A stretch of DNA of 64,000 nucleotides, taken from Ixodes scapularis (lineage: Eukaryota > Arthropoda > Arachnida > Ixodida > Ixodidae). The notes under the pieces are model-generated. The model made no database searches. It was not told the DNA's origin and was given only the letters and a program-made list of their open reading frames with translations. The stretch spans positions 11,252,018-11,316,017 of the forward strand of contig NW_024609836.1 of assembly GCF_016920785.2 (NCBI RefSeq). The letters run 5' to 3'. This document shows positions 12,575-24,349 of this stretch, one piece after another. The position numbers were made by a program, and so were the translations under genes. Each line of letters starts with the position of its first letter. Position 1 is the first letter of the stretch.

Positions 12575-13519
12575 TAATAATAATGAATAATATTAAATCC
12601 TTTTATTTTCATTCATTGATGGCGGAGACCGAGGGAAAAAGCTACCCACAGGCAGCTTGACGAGCCCTTGGCCCCTTTACAGTGGCAGCAATGAAAGTAG
12701 TACAAGCATCTAAGAGAAAGTATGTTACAAAATTAAAATATCCAGTGATTTTTTAAACACAAACTTAGTTGCTTTACGTAGTAAACAAACAATATCAGAA
12801 AGCGAATGAAAACACTTCAAAGACAGCTTTGTCATAGAATATAAGTATCTAAAGAATGTCTAAAAACATGTATCATAGTGAAATTTCGACGGCAAACATG
12901 CTACATGAAACATCAAAAAAGCAAGTAAACAAAACCAAAAATATACACCTCCTTGAAAATACACAAAATATCTCTCTCATGTTGAATGATGTAAACTTCT
13001 TAGCAAGCAGAACCTTATAGAACTACAAGTACATTGACCTTAGGTTGTATAATGTAGTATCAATGAAATAAATTTCGTTATCAATATCATCGTTCAGAGT
13101 TTTAGAAAGCAAGTATTTGAGCATTTGGGTTCCGTAATTAGCTCTACATATATCCACCTTCCAGTATTCGCTATGGCAGGTACAGTAAGCGGGATCGTCT
13201 CTAGTTAATGATGGCAGTGTTTCGAGATTTTGTGTGTTACGTTTTTATTCTGATCGAAGGCTTTGACTTAACCAATGGTAAACAAATAAAAAATGTTCAG
13301 AATTGAAAGTCTCTCAAACAGCAGCAAAGCATAGCAATCGTAAGAGGCATTACAAAGAGAACGCAACATACTTTCTAGGTTGGTAATCGTGGTTGTGCCC
13401 CACAAAGATAGCAAAAACTAATATGCGAGTGAAACAAGGAGTTGTACAGCAATAATTTAACTTTTGTAGGAAGTGTAGAGGTATGATGTCGTACTAGACC
13501 GAGTGTCTGCGCAAATCTA
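12575..13519 (-). pseudogene. LINE-D, C-terminal part and 3' tail
   Basis: Minus-strand 3' portion of a CR1-like LINE. At 13518-13375 the frame contains the C-terminal RT-proximal block (AQTLGLVRHH, LLLYNSLFHSHISFCYL). Degenerate coding continues to about 12700, then a 3' UTR and an AT-rich tail with ATTATTATTATT near 12570-12600. Its upstream portion resumes at 17683 beyond the foldback element. The 3' end appears inserted into LINE-C. Confidence 0.7.
13518..13519. repeat. TA target duplication, left side of the foldback element
   Basis: TA here and at 17683-17684. Removing 13520-17682 plus one TA restores an uninterrupted minus-strand LINE frame across the junction, which fixes the element boundaries. 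Confidence 0.8.
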
Positions 13520-13916
13520 CAGGTTTTCCCGCTCATTTTAATCCAAGCGACGACCAATTTAATCCCGGGGTCACTCAATTTAATCCAAGCGCCATACAAT
13601 TTAATCCAAGCGCCACACAATTTAATCCCGGGGTCAGTCAATTTAATCCACAATATATATATGCATGTGTTCAGTGGTCGTGTTTTGCTTACACATTTGG
13701 TAACTTAGAATAATTGTTTATACAATTTGAATTTTTGGGGGGCAATTGAGAATTTTATCACTAATGTGATTACTTTGAGTTACTAGTCCCACTATTGACG
13801 AGGCTTAATTGATATGTTGGTTACTCTTTTTACAGCGCAGCTTTTAGGCACCCGTTTCCGGCTTAAGCGGCGTCGGCGTCGCCGACGCCGTCGGCGTAGC
13901 CACGCGGTGCATGATG

Positions 13917-15690
13917 GGCAAATTCCCCCGCTAAATTTAGCGGAAAATTTCCCCGCTAAATCTAGCGGAACATTTTTACTGCTAAATCTAGCGGAACATT
14001 TTCCCCGCTAAATTTAGCAGAAAAGTTTCCCCGCTCTATCTAGCGGAAAATATTCCCCGCTATATTTAGTGGAATATTTCCCCCGCTAAATCTAGCGGAA
14101 AATTTTCCCAGCTAGATTTATCGGAAAATTTGCGCCGCAAAGTCTAGCGGAAAAGCTTCCCCGCTAAATCTAGCGGAAAATTTTTAAGCTAAATCTAGCG
14201 GAATGTTTTTCCTGCTAAATCTAGCAGAACATTGTCCCGCTCAATTTAGCGGGCAATTTTCTCCGCTAAATCTAGCGGAAAATTTTTCCCGCTATATTTA
14301 GCGGAAACTTTTCCCCGCTAAATCTAGCGCAAAATTTCCCAGCTAGATTTATTGGAAAATTTGCACCGCAAAGTCGAGCGGAAAAGCTTCCCCGCTAAAT
14401 CTAGCGGAAAAATTTTCCCGCTAAATCTAGCGGAAAATTTTTACTGCTAAATCTAGCGGAACATTTTCCCCGCTAAATTTAGCGGAAAATTTTCCCCGCT
14501 CTATCTAGCGGAAAATATTCCCCGCTATATTTAGTGGAATATTTCCCCCGTTAAATCTAGTGGAAAATTTTCCCAGCTAGATTTATCGGAAAAGTTTCGC
14601 CGCAAAGTCTAGCGGAAAAGCTTCCCGCTAAATCTAGCGGAAAATTTTTAAGCTAAATCTAGTGGAATGTTTTTCCTGCTAAATCTAGCAGATTATTGTC
14701 CCGCTAAATTTAGCGGACAATTTTCTCCGCTAAATCTAGCGGAAAAATATTTCCCGCTATATTTAGCGGAAAATTTCCCCCGCTAAATATAGCGGAAAAT
14801 TTTCCCAGCTAGATTTATTGGAAAATTTGCCCCGCAAAGTCGAGCGGAAAAGCTTCCCCGCTAAATCTAGCGGAAAAACTTTCGCGCTAAATCTACCGGA
14901 AAATTTTTACTGCTAAATCTAGCGGAACATTTTCCCCGCTAAATCTAGCGGAAAGTTTTCCCAGCTATTTATCAGAAAATTTGCGCCGCAAAGTCTAGCG
15001 GAAAAGCTTCCCCGCTAAATCTAGCGGAAAATTTTAAGCTAAATCTAGCGGAATGTTTTTCCTGCTAAATCTAGCAGAACATTGTCCCGCTAAATTTAGC
15101 GGTCAATTTTCTCCGCTAAAGCTAGCGGAAAATTTTTCTCGCTATATTTAGCGGAAAATTTCCCCCGCTAAATCTAGCGGAAAATCTTCCCAGCTAGATT
15201 TAGCGGAAAATTTGCCTCGCTAAGCCTAGAGGAAATTTTCCCCCGCTATATCTAGCGTAAAACTTTTTTCCGCTAAATTTAGCGGAAAAAAAGGGAGTTT
15301 TCGTAGATCGTTTTCGCCGTCCCGCAAGGCCCTCCGCAACCCGCTAGGACAGCGGGAACTCCACAGTCAAGGCTATCGGCGCGCAGGCGCAGTAGCAACT
15401 TCTTCGTTGCGGAACGCTTAGCGGAGGGGGCACCGCGGTGTACGAAAACTCCCTAATATCCCCGCTAAATTTAGCGGAAAATTTTTCCTGCTAAATTTTG
15501 CCGGAAATTTTCCTCGCTGTTTAGCGGAAAAATTTCCCCGCTAAAATTTGCGGAAAATTTTCCCCGCTAAATCTAGCGGAAAAGTTTCCCCGCTAACTTT
15601 AGCAGAAAATGTTCCCCGCTAAATCTAGCGGAAAAATTTTCCCCGCTGAATTAAGCGAAAACTTTTCCCCGCTATATCTAGTGGGGACAT
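13917..15690 (+). repeat. Palindromic minisatellite array, first orientation
   Basis: Tandem units of about 24-27 bp with consensus near CCCCGCTAAATCTAGCGG followed by AAAATTTT. Each unit contains a self-complementary CCGCTAAAT-TAGCGG core. Individual units vary by substitutions and one- or two-base indels, and longer blocks repeat at higher order (for example 13936-14340 resembles 14420-14790). Interrupted by a 161-bp MITE at 15293-15453. Confidence 0.9.
15293..15453. mobile_element. 161-bp MITE inside the array (copy 1)
   Basis: Inverted ends GGGAGTTTTCGTA and TACGAAAACTCCC. The interior is GC-rich and matches the 17129-17289 copy throughout, including the GGCGCGC block near the middle. 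Confidence 0.75.
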
Positions 15691-17110
15691 TTTCCGCTAG
15701 ATTTAGCGGAGAAAACTTTACGCTAATTTAGCGGGAAAAAATTTTCCGCTAAATTTAGTGGGAAAAATTTTACACTAGATTTAGCGGGGAAAATTTTCCG
15801 CTAGATTTAGCGGGAAAAATTTTCCACTAGATTAAGCGGGGAAACTTTTCCGCTAGACTTGGCTGGGAAAATTTTCCGCTAAATCTAAAATTTTCCGCTA
15901 GATTTAGCGGGGAAAACTGTACCCTAGATTTAGGGGGGAAAATATTCCGCTAAATTTGGTGGTAAAAATTTTACACTAGATTTAGCGGGGAAAATTTTCC
16001 GCAAGACTTAGCGGGGAAAATTTTCCGCTAAATCTAGCTGGTAAATTGTTCCGCTAGATTTAGCGGGGAAAAATTTCCGCTAGATTTAGCGGGAATACTT
16101 TTCCACTAGATTAAGCGGGGAGACTTTTCCGCTAGACTTGGCGGGGAAAATTTTCCGCTAAACCTTGCTGGGAAATTTTTCTGCTGGATTTAGCGAGAAA
16201 AATTTTCCGCCAGATTTAGCGGGAAAAATTTTCCATTAGATTTAGCGGGGAAGCTTTTCCGCTGGACTTTGCGGGACAAATTTTTCGCTAAATCTAGCTG
16301 GGAAAATTTCCCGCTAGATTTAGCCGGAAACTTTTCCCGCTAATTGTAGTGGAAACATGTTACACTAGATTTAGCGGGGCAAATTTTCCGCTAGGCTTAG
16401 CGGGGGAAAATTGTCCGCTAAATCTTGCTGGGAAATTTTTCCGCTAGATTTAGCGGGGAAAGTTTTCCGCTAGGTTTAGCGGGAAAATATTTCTACTAGA
16501 TTTAGCGAGAAAACTTTTCCGCTAGACTTTGCTGGGCAAATTTTTTGCTAAATCTAGCTGGGAAAAATTTTTCGCTAGATTTAGCGAGGAAAACCTTCCG
16601 CTAGATTTAGCGGGAAAAACGTTTCCGATAAATTTAGTCGGAAAATTTTACACTAGATTTAGCTGGGAAAATTTTCCGCAAGACTTAGCGGGGGAAACTT
16701 TTCCGCTAAATCTAGCTGGTAAATTGTTCCGCTAGATTTAGCGGGAAACATTTTCCGCTAGATTTAGCGGGAAAAATTTTCCACTAGATTTAGCGGGGAA
16801 ACGTTTCCGCTAGGCTTTGCGGGGCAAATTTTTCGCTATATCTAGCTGGGAAATTTTTCCGCTAGATTTAGCGGGGAAAACATTCCGCTAGGTTTAGCGG
16901 GAAAAAAGTTTCCACTAAATTTAGCGGGAAAAATTTTACACTACATTTAGCGGGGAAACTTTTCTGCTAGACCTAGCGGGGAAAATTTTCCACTAGAATC
17001 TGCGGGGCAAATTTTTCGTTAAATCTAGCTGGGAAGATTTTTCGATAGATTTAGCAGGAAAAGTTTTCCGCTAGATTTAGCGGGGAAATTTTTCCGCTAA
17101 ATTTAGCGGG
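15691..17110 (-). repeat. Palindromic minisatellite array, reversed orientation
   Basis: The same unit family, now read as TTCCGCTAGATTTAGCGGGG, the reverse complement of the first array. The switch occurs at the CTAGTGGGGACATTTTCCGC region near 15680-15700. Lengths of the two arms are similar. Confidence 0.9.
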
Positions 17111-17128
17111 GGAATTTACCCATCATTA

Positions 17129-17289
17129 GGGAGTTTTCGTAGATCGTTTCCGCTGTCCCGCAACGGTCTCCGCAACCAGCTACGCTAGCCGGAACTCTAC
17201 AGTCAAGGCCATCGGCGCGCCGGCGCAGTAGCGGCTGCTTCGTTGCGGAGGGCTTAGCGGAGGGGGAAACGCGATCTACGAAAACTCCC
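17129..17289. mobile_element. 161-bp MITE inside the foldback element (copy 2)
   Basis: Ends GGGAGTTTTCGTAGATCG and CGATCTACGAAAACTCCC, flanked by TA on both sides (17127-17128, 17290-17291). Same length and very similar sequence to 15293-15453, in the same orientation, so the two copies are not mirror images in the palindrome. Confidence 0.75.
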
Positions 17290-17682
17290 TATTCACCGCG
17301 TGGTTACGCCGACGGCGACGGCGACGCCGCTTAAGCAGGAAACGGGTGCCTAAGAGCTGCGCTCTAAAAAGAGTAACCAACATATCAGTTAAGCCTCGTC
17401 AATAGTGGGACTAGTAACTCAAAGTAATCACATTAGTGATCAAATTCTCAATTGCCCCCCGAAAATTCTAATTGTATAAACAATTGTTCTAAGTTACCAA
17501 ATGTGTAAGCGAAACACGACCACTGAACGCAATAAGTCCATATATATATTGTGGATTAAATTGACTGACCCCGGGATTAAATTGTGTGGCGCTTGGATTA
17601 AATTGTATGGCGCTTGGATTAAATTGAGTGACCCCGGGATTAAATTGGTCGTCGCTTGGATTAAAATGAGCGGGAAAACCTG

Positions 17683-18873
17683 TAGATGTAACAAAATCTA
17701 TCTGCCTATTCCAATTCATCTCCTCCGTAAACAACACTCCAAGGATTTTAAACAAGTTCGTTAATTCAATATTGCATGAGTTGCATACAACCTGTCTTGA
17801 AATATAGATTACTTTATTTTTCGCCCAGACTTCGAAAAAATGGCATAGAATAATTTTGAAATGTGCCAGATGTTTCTCAACAGATCTGGCTGCGAGGAAA
17901 GCATGTTGCACAGAGGTTGCCCTTCTTTTAAAATGATTATACAAGCGACTGTACATCACCTTCTCAGACACTTTCAAGAATGCATTGAAAAAAAAAACAA
18001 AAAAAAAAAACGGGACGATAATTACTAAAATCACGGCCATTTTTAGACTTAAAGGTCGGAACAACAATTAAATATTTTCAGTTTTCAGGAGAGACACCAT
18101 TCTATAGTGACAGTCTTCTGTTTGACAAGAATGGGTGCAAACATTTCGCTGCAGCCCTTTACAATAAAATTAGGGATACCGTCAGTAACTGTAGATGGTT
18201 TCGAATTCCATTTTGTGGTAGGGAAAACCGCCTCGTCAACTGTAACGCAAGTAAATGGAAAATAGTCATCGGAGGTAACGTTCTACATCAAAGCTGAAGC
18301 GGTGTTAGCATTAGAAAATCATGAGTTGAAGTGATCTGAAATGAGCTTACAGACGAACTCTCGGGACGTAGGCGTGTCGTATCCAGTGCGTAGAGCTGTA
18401 TTGTTTGACGCCTTCTTAGAGCGTATTTTCTTTTCTTTTTTTTTACAACGCGCCAGAATTCTCCAGGTAGCTTATTTACTCAGACTCAGCTACGTGCGGT
18501 GCGCGTACTGAATATTTGTGGGATGTTTCTTTGTTTGCCCACGACATATGCTAAATTCGTCCTACCACAAGTTGAGCTTCGTCTTTCTAAACATTCGGTG
18601 GTAATGTAACTTTTACCTCAAATAATGTCAGAATGTCGTAAATCTTTAAAGCCCCATTTATGGTACTTTTAATAACGCTGTAGGCTTTTAGGAATACACA
18701 AATTCATTGCACCAGAAACTAAAAAAAACGTAAGACCATCCCCCAGGGACTCAACATTGGAATCCGTAATATTTTAGTCCCATTGTACTTTTTGAAATGC
18801 TTCTATAAACAAAAAAACAAAAAAACAAATAGTCTGAAGTATTTGCATATCTTAAGGCGTTATCCGGTGATAT
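17683..18873 (-). pseudogene. LINE-D, reverse transcriptase part
   Basis: Minus-strand LINE coding, broken by frameshifts. 18260-18070 resembles the N-terminal RT region (YGIPNFIVKGC, then APILV). 18067-17690 carries further RT blocks ending ILGVLFTEEMNWNRQIDF, the region just after the active site in CR1-type RTs. The expected PQGS and ADD blocks are not readable here, so there is deletion or heavy decay between 17950 and 18060. Separated from its C-terminus by the foldback element and from its endonuclease by the Gypsy element. Confidence 0.65.
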
Positions 18874-19257
18874 TGTCACGGGTGGTGACCAAAAGAAACA
18901 ATAAATACACAGAAAGAAATAGACGTTTAATGTGGCGAACTTGTGCCAAAAATAAAAGGAAATAGAAAAATAACAACAGAGCGTCGCGGGCGTCGAAGGC
19001 GGCGAAGCAGCAAGGTCGAACGCTGAGGCGAAACTGACTCGACAAGGTCGCGGGCGGCCTCTTATCTAGAGTGCGTCGCTATCTCGAAGATTCGGCGAAA
19101 GCGGCTCGAGCGTCGCGTGATCGGGCGAGAATGAACACGCACTTTCTAGAAAACAAAAGCAGGAATAAATGAGAGAAGTTACATGCGGTACATGAATAAA
19201 CGAGAACTTTCTGGAGGTCCGTGACTGAGCGTTGCTTTCTCAGCCCTGGGCGCGGCA
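18874..19257 (-). repeat. Gypsy-1 3' LTR
   Basis: 384 bp with TG...CA ends. By eye it has no difference from 24375-24758. On the sense strand a CTAGATAAGAGG stretch could serve as a TATA-like box (reverse complement of about 19060-19072). Confidence 0.95.
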
Positions 19258-19272
19258 TTATCCCCCCCTTTA
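19258..19272 (-). promoter_or_regulatory. Gypsy-1 polypurine tract
   Basis: On the sense (minus) strand AAAGGGGGGATAA lies directly upstream of the 3' LTR, the expected primer position for plus-strand DNA synthesis. Confidence 0.8.
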
Positions 19273-19387
19273 AAAGTGCATCGTCCCGATGCATCACAAA
19301 AACGGAAAACAAAAAAACAAAAGGACAGCAGAATTGCTAGCCGGAGTTCACAGTCCACAGTTCACTCGTCGACGAGAGTGGAGAGTC

Positions 19388-22300
19388 CTATCGTTCGTAA
19401 TACGGCTTCAGCCGGACGACGTGCACTACCTCGGGTCGCGGCTGACGTCTTGCAGATGGGCGGGTTCCGTCGGGAAGGACTTCGTAGTTTAAGTCCCCGA
19501 GACGGCGAAGCACCTTGTAGGGTCCAAAGTAGCGCTTGAGAAGCTTCTCGCTGAGACCGCGGCGCCGTATTGGTGTCCACACCCATACCCGGTCTCCGGG
19601 TTGATAGTGGGCGTCACGCCGGCGAAGATTGTATCGGCCGGCGTCGACATGTTGCTGGTCTTGAATTCGTAGTCTTGCCAGTTGGCGGACCTCTTCTGCC
19701 CGTTGAGCAACCACCTGGGCGTCATCGCTTCCGTCGTCGACTGGATCGTGCGGCAACATAGAGTCTAGCATAGTCGTCACCTTCCGGCCATACACCAGCT
19801 GGAAGGGCGTCACTCTTGTGGTCTCTTGTACGGCCGTATTGTAGGCGAATGTGACGTATGGCAATACCTCGTCCCATGTCTTGTGCTCCACGTCGACGTA
19901 CATGGAGATCATGTCGGCGATGGTCTTGTTGAGCCGCTCCGTCAACCCGTTTGTCTGCGGATGGTATGCAGTTGTCCGACGGTGGTCCGTCTGGCTTAGA
20001 CGAAGGATCTCCTGGGTTAACTGCGCCATGAACGATGACCCTCGGTCTGTGATCAGGACTTCGGGGGCGCCATGCCGGAGGACGATGGACTCGATGAAGA
20101 ACTTCGCGACTTCGACAGCAGTCCCCGAAGGAAGGGCTTTCGCCTCGGCGTAACGCGTAAGATAATCTGTGGCGACGATTATCCAGCGGTTTCCCAGGGT
20201 CGACGGTGGAAAAGGGCCCAGCAAATCCATTCCAATTTGCTGGAACGGTTTGGTTGGAGGGGGAATCGGCTGAAGGCGACCTGCTGGCTTTGACGGCGGT
20301 TTCTTGCGTCGCTGGCACTCATGGCACGATCGCGTGTAGAGATGGACGGTTTTCGGCAGCTTGGGCCAGTAGTATTTTTCACGTATTCGGGCTAGTGTTC
20401 GGCTGTAACCGAGGTGTCCTGAAGTTGGGTCGTCGTGGCAGGCTTGAAGAATCTCTTCTCGAAGGCTGGTGGGGACTACCAGAAGCCACGACGAATTACT
20501 GGTTCCAAAATTTTTCTTATAAAGTACACCTCTTCGAAAAGCGAAGGTCGGCAGGACTCGTGAAAAGACACGAGAAACGGTACTTCCTCGTCCTTCTAGA
20601 TGCTCAATCAGGGCGCGGAGCTCCGGATCGTCTCGTTGAAGTCCTGCCATGTCGTTGGTGTCCACGGCACCTAGGAAACACTCGTCATCATCCACGTCGG
20701 TAGAGTCTTGCGTTTCGACGGGGGCTCTGGACAAGCAGTCGGCGTCGCTATGTTTCCGTCCTGACTTGTAGACTACGGTCATGTCAAATTCTTGCAGTCG
20801 AAGACTCCATCGGGCCAGGCGTCCTGAAGGGTCTTTGAGGTTTGCAAGCCAACAGAGCGAGTGGTGGTCTGTGACCACCCGGAACGGGTTCCCGTATATG
20901 TACGGACGAAACTTTGTGATCGCCCATACAACCGCGAGACATTCTTTTTCCGTCGTGGAGTAATTTTTCTCCGCTTTTGACAGTGTCCGACTTGCGTAGG
21001 CAATAACTCGCTCCGTGCCTTCCTGTAGCTGTACCAATACCGCACCAAGGCCGAAGTTACTTGCGTCCGTGTGAATTTCGGTTTCGGCGTGCTGGTCGAA
21101 ATGTCCGAGGATCGGAGGTGTCTGAAGTCTTTGTTTCAGTTCGTCGAACGCCCGTTCTTGTTCTTCTGCCCAGTGAAACTTCACGGCGTCTTTCGTAAGA
21201 TGTGTGAGGGGCGCCGAAATTTTTGCGAAATCTTGAACGAAGCGCCTGTAGTACGCGCACAGCCCCAGGAATCTGCGGATGGCCTTCTTGTCCGATGGTC
21301 GAGGGAATTCGGCTACGGCGGATGTCTTCGCGGGGTCAGGGCGTACTCCTTCGCTACTAACGACATGACCAAGGAACTTAAGTTCGGCGTAGGCGAAGCG
21401 GCACTTCGTTGGCTTGAGTGTGAGCCCTGCGGTCTTGATGGCTTGGAGCACGGCCCTAAGCCGTTTCAAGTGCTCGTCGAAGTCGTGCGAAAAAACGACG
21501 ACGTCATCCAGGTAAACGAGGCAGCTCTGCCACTTCAGTCCCGTTAGTACAGTATCCATGACCCGCTGGAAAGTCGCCGGCGCCGTACAGAGTCCGAAGG
21601 GCATCACCTTGAACTCGTAAAGTCCATCGGGCGTGACAAAGGCAGTCTTCTCGCGGTCCCGTTCATCGACCTCAATCTGCTAGTAGCCACTCTTCAAGTC
21701 CATCGACGAAAAGTACCGGGTGTGGCGTAAACGGTCGAGGGTGTCATCTATGCGGGGAAGCGGATAGACATCTTTCTTTGTAACAGCGTTCAGCCGCCTG
21801 TAGTCCACGCAGAACCTAAGGGTTCCGTCTTTCTTCTTCACCAGCACGACTGGAGAGGCCCACGGACTGCTTGAAGGCTGAATAATATCGTCGTCGAGCA
21901 TTTCTTGAACTTGTTTCTGGATGGTTTCCCTCTCCTTCATCGAAACTCGGTACGGCGACTGATGAATAGGGGGCACGTCATCGTCAGTAACAATTCGATG
22001 CTTCGCAACCGCTGTTTGGCGTAGCCTTGACGATGTGGCGAAGCACTCACTGAACTCAGCGAGAACGTCAGTCAGCTGTCGTCGTTGTGGGCCTGGGAGG
22101 GATGGGTCGATGTCGAGCTTTGACGGCGTGGTTCCCCTGTGGTGCGTCGGAGAGGCGTCTTCTGAGATCACGGCGATGGCGGCCGAGTCCTGAATTTCCT
22201 CGACGTAGCCCACAGCTGTACCCTTTGTAAGGTGCTGCGACTCTTGCCGGAAGTTGGTGACAAGGGCTACGGTACGCCCGTCCTGGAGCTCGGTTACGCC

Positions 22301-22927
22301 TCTTGCAATACCAATCCCTCGTCCAAGGAGAAGTTGGACGCTTCCTTCCAACAGTGCTATCCCGCAGGTGGCTTCGTCGGTCCCGACGGGGACAAAGACA
22401 CTGGACAGCGGCGGCAGGTTTACGTGGCTGGTAAGGACTCGCACTGCAGCTAACGTCGCTTTGGGATCTTCCGCCGAGGGAACAGGTTTCCGAAGCGTCA
22501 GCTTGTTCTCCCCAAGGTCGATGATGGCGCCGTATTCACACAAAAAGTCCATTCCGAGAATGACGTCTCTCGAACAGTCTTGCAGAACGACGAACTTGAC
22601 AGGGCAGGTTTCACCATGGATCTCAACGCGAGCAGTGCACCTGCCGACAGGCGTGATGAGGTGTCCGCCGGCGGTTCGTATCTGTGGTCCATCCCACGAC
22701 GTCGTAACTTTCCGAAGGCGACGAGAGAGTCTCCCACTCAAAACGGAGTAATCCGCTCCGGTGTCGACGAGTGCTGTCGCGTCGTGGCCGTCGATGATAA
22801 CGTTGAGGTTGTTCGACACTGTTACAGAAACGTCGTTTCGGGGCGTTGCGGCGTTAGAGTGGGAGAGCTCCGACGATCTTGGAGGATCTTGGCATCGTTC
22901 GTCTTCGGCAACACCACCTCCCGGCAT
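19388..22927 (-). pseudogene. Gypsy-1 pol (protease-RT-RNase H-integrase), one in-frame stop
   Basis: Pol polyprotein in two open parts. The first (22927-21680, 415 codons) holds the aspartic protease DTGAD (residues 55-59) and the start of the RT (RFCVDYRRLN). A TAG at 21680-21682 interrupts the conserved RT stretch where a Trp codon is expected after GY. Reading continues in the same frame to 19388. There, numbering from the Met at 21607, are YLDD (32-35), RNase H with TDAS (180-183), integrase zinc finger H391/H398/C428/C431, catalytic D461/D521/E557 with the usual 35-residue spacing, and a C-terminal GPY/F-like module. Apart from the single stop all catalytic residues are present. The start Met lies 8 bases beyond the gag stop, in the -1 frame relative to gag. 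Confidence 0.92.
21680..21682 (-). other. Nonsense codon in Gypsy-1 RT
   Basis: TAG on the minus strand directly after codons for S-G-Y. Related elements have Trp (TGG) here, so one G-to-A change explains it. Confidence 0.8.
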
Positions 22928-22935
22928 TGCCGCGC

Positions 22936-24349
22936 CTAGTTTTCCCGACGGGACGCAATGGGTGACAGGCTGTCTCGGCGAGACCGGCGGAAGGGCGATG
23001 GCGAGCGTCGGGGAGATGGCGAACGGAATACTCGGCGGGGAGACGACTCAGGAGTTGAAGAGCGGCGGAGGTAGTCCTCGATGTCCCGAGGTCGCTCTCC
23101 AAGACGTGGTCGAGGGTCGTTGGGCGCGAACCCTCGTAGGCCGAGCTGGCGGTAGGGGCATCGTCGGTAGATATGGTCGGCTTCCCCGCAGTGGTAGCAC
23201 AACGGGCGTCGATCAGCCGTCCTCCACACGTCGGTCTTCCTTGGCGCAACTTGTTCTGGACGAACGTGTGCCCGATCTTCCTGGCGTCGGGAATGCTGCG
23301 GCTCTGGAAGCACACGTCCGGGAGGCGCCATGTACGGACGCGGTGCTGATGGTGCTCGGCGGAGCATTTCGGCGTAGCTTACGGCTGGCTCCTGCTGTGC
23401 TGCTGCGGTGACGGCAACCTCGGGATGGAAAGCTCGGTGAACTTCCTCTCGGACGACGTCGGCGAGTGAGAGTGAGGCTGGGCGATCTGCAGCAGGTAGA
23501 ATCTTCCGGAGCTCTTCCCGGACGATATCCCGGACGATATCCCGAAGGCTGTCGACACCGGTGGTGCTCAGGTCCGGAAGTGTAGCTGCGACGGTTGGAG
23601 AAGTAGGCGCGCCGGCGAGTCGGTGGTAGTGGCTTGCTCGGGCCGTCAGTGCGCGCTCGATGTTCGTGGCCTCACTCACAAATGCATCGACGGTCGTCAA
23701 GGGGATTGCGAACCAGGCCTCCAAAAATTTCTGCCTTGACGCCTCGCATGAGGATTCGAAGTTTCTTTTCCTCAGCGGCCTCCGGGTCTGCTCGGGCACT
23801 TAGACGCAGAACATCCTCTACAAAGCTGGTCAGGCTTTCATTGGGGCCCTGCACCCTTGTTTGAAGCAGGTCCTCTGCTCGCTGGCGACGATGGTGGTTA
23901 ATGAATGTTCGTTTGAGTTCGGCGACGCAGGACTCCCATGTGGGGAAGGAGGCTTCGTGGTTTTCAAACCAGTGCCTCGCAGTGCCCTCAAGCGAGAAGT
24001 AAAGGTTGTGGAGGCACTGCTCAGTCGTCCATCCGTTGTGGCGGGCCACACGTTCGTAGTGTCGCAGCCAGTCCTCGATGTCTTCGTGGATCTCCCCGTG
24101 GAAAGGCGTCGGAGTCCGGGGTGCGACGGGCAGGACGACGACGCCGGCGGTGGACGGGCTCTGCGACGACTGGCTGTCCATCGTTGGTCTCGTTGGCTGC
24201 TTAGTCTTGGGCGGCAGAGGTCCGAACTCCGGGTGTAGGCCTTGGGTGCGACGACTGAACCGGATCTCGGAAGTGCTTTCGTTGGCTCTTCGTGGACTAG
24301 GCGTCGGACTTGGACTGCGGGCCCTCGGAGGGGTACGCGGCAGGGGCAT
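22936..24349 (-). pseudogene. Gypsy-1 gag, frameshifted
   Basis: Structural gag protein that would form the particle. The first frame (24349-23672) holds the capsid-like region with a PTPFHGEIHEDIEDWLRHYE motif and ends at TGA. The second frame (open to 22936) carries the rest, including one CCHC zinc knuckle, CYHCGEADHIYRRC, near 23205, and a basic Arg/Ser-rich C-terminus. The two frames describe one protein and meet around a CCCC run near 23697-23705, so a one-base indel there is the likely break. Initiation could be at 24349 or at a second Met (MDSQSS) near 24181; I cannot decide between them. Confidence 0.88.

Larger units (their letters stand above)
13520..17682. mobile_element. Giant inverted-repeat (foldback) element, 4163 bp, TA-flanked
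   Basis: The element begins CAGGTTTTCCCGC and ends GCGGGAAAACCTG, with terminal inverted repeats of about 390 bp (13520-13910 against 17293-17682). The outer arms contain several ATTTAATCC/GGATTAAAT units, and the inner arms a CGTCGGCGTCGCC-rich block. Between the arms lies a long array of 24-27-bp units, each itself a small palindrome (CCGCTAAATCTAGCGG), which switches orientation near 15690. The entire 4.2 kb could therefore fold into one hairpin. No transposase is present. TA flanks suggest mobilisation by a Tc1/mariner-type enzyme, but that is inference. Confidence 0.8.

Noticed and set aside
13814..14011. Lys/Asn/Leu-rich open frames inside the foldback arrays (also 16529-16735)
   Set aside because: They are translations of the tandem minisatellite, with no independent coding evidence.
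13917..17110. CRISPR-like array
   Set aside because: The units are contiguous, each is degenerate and palindromic, there are no unique spacers or cas genes, and the genome context is animal.
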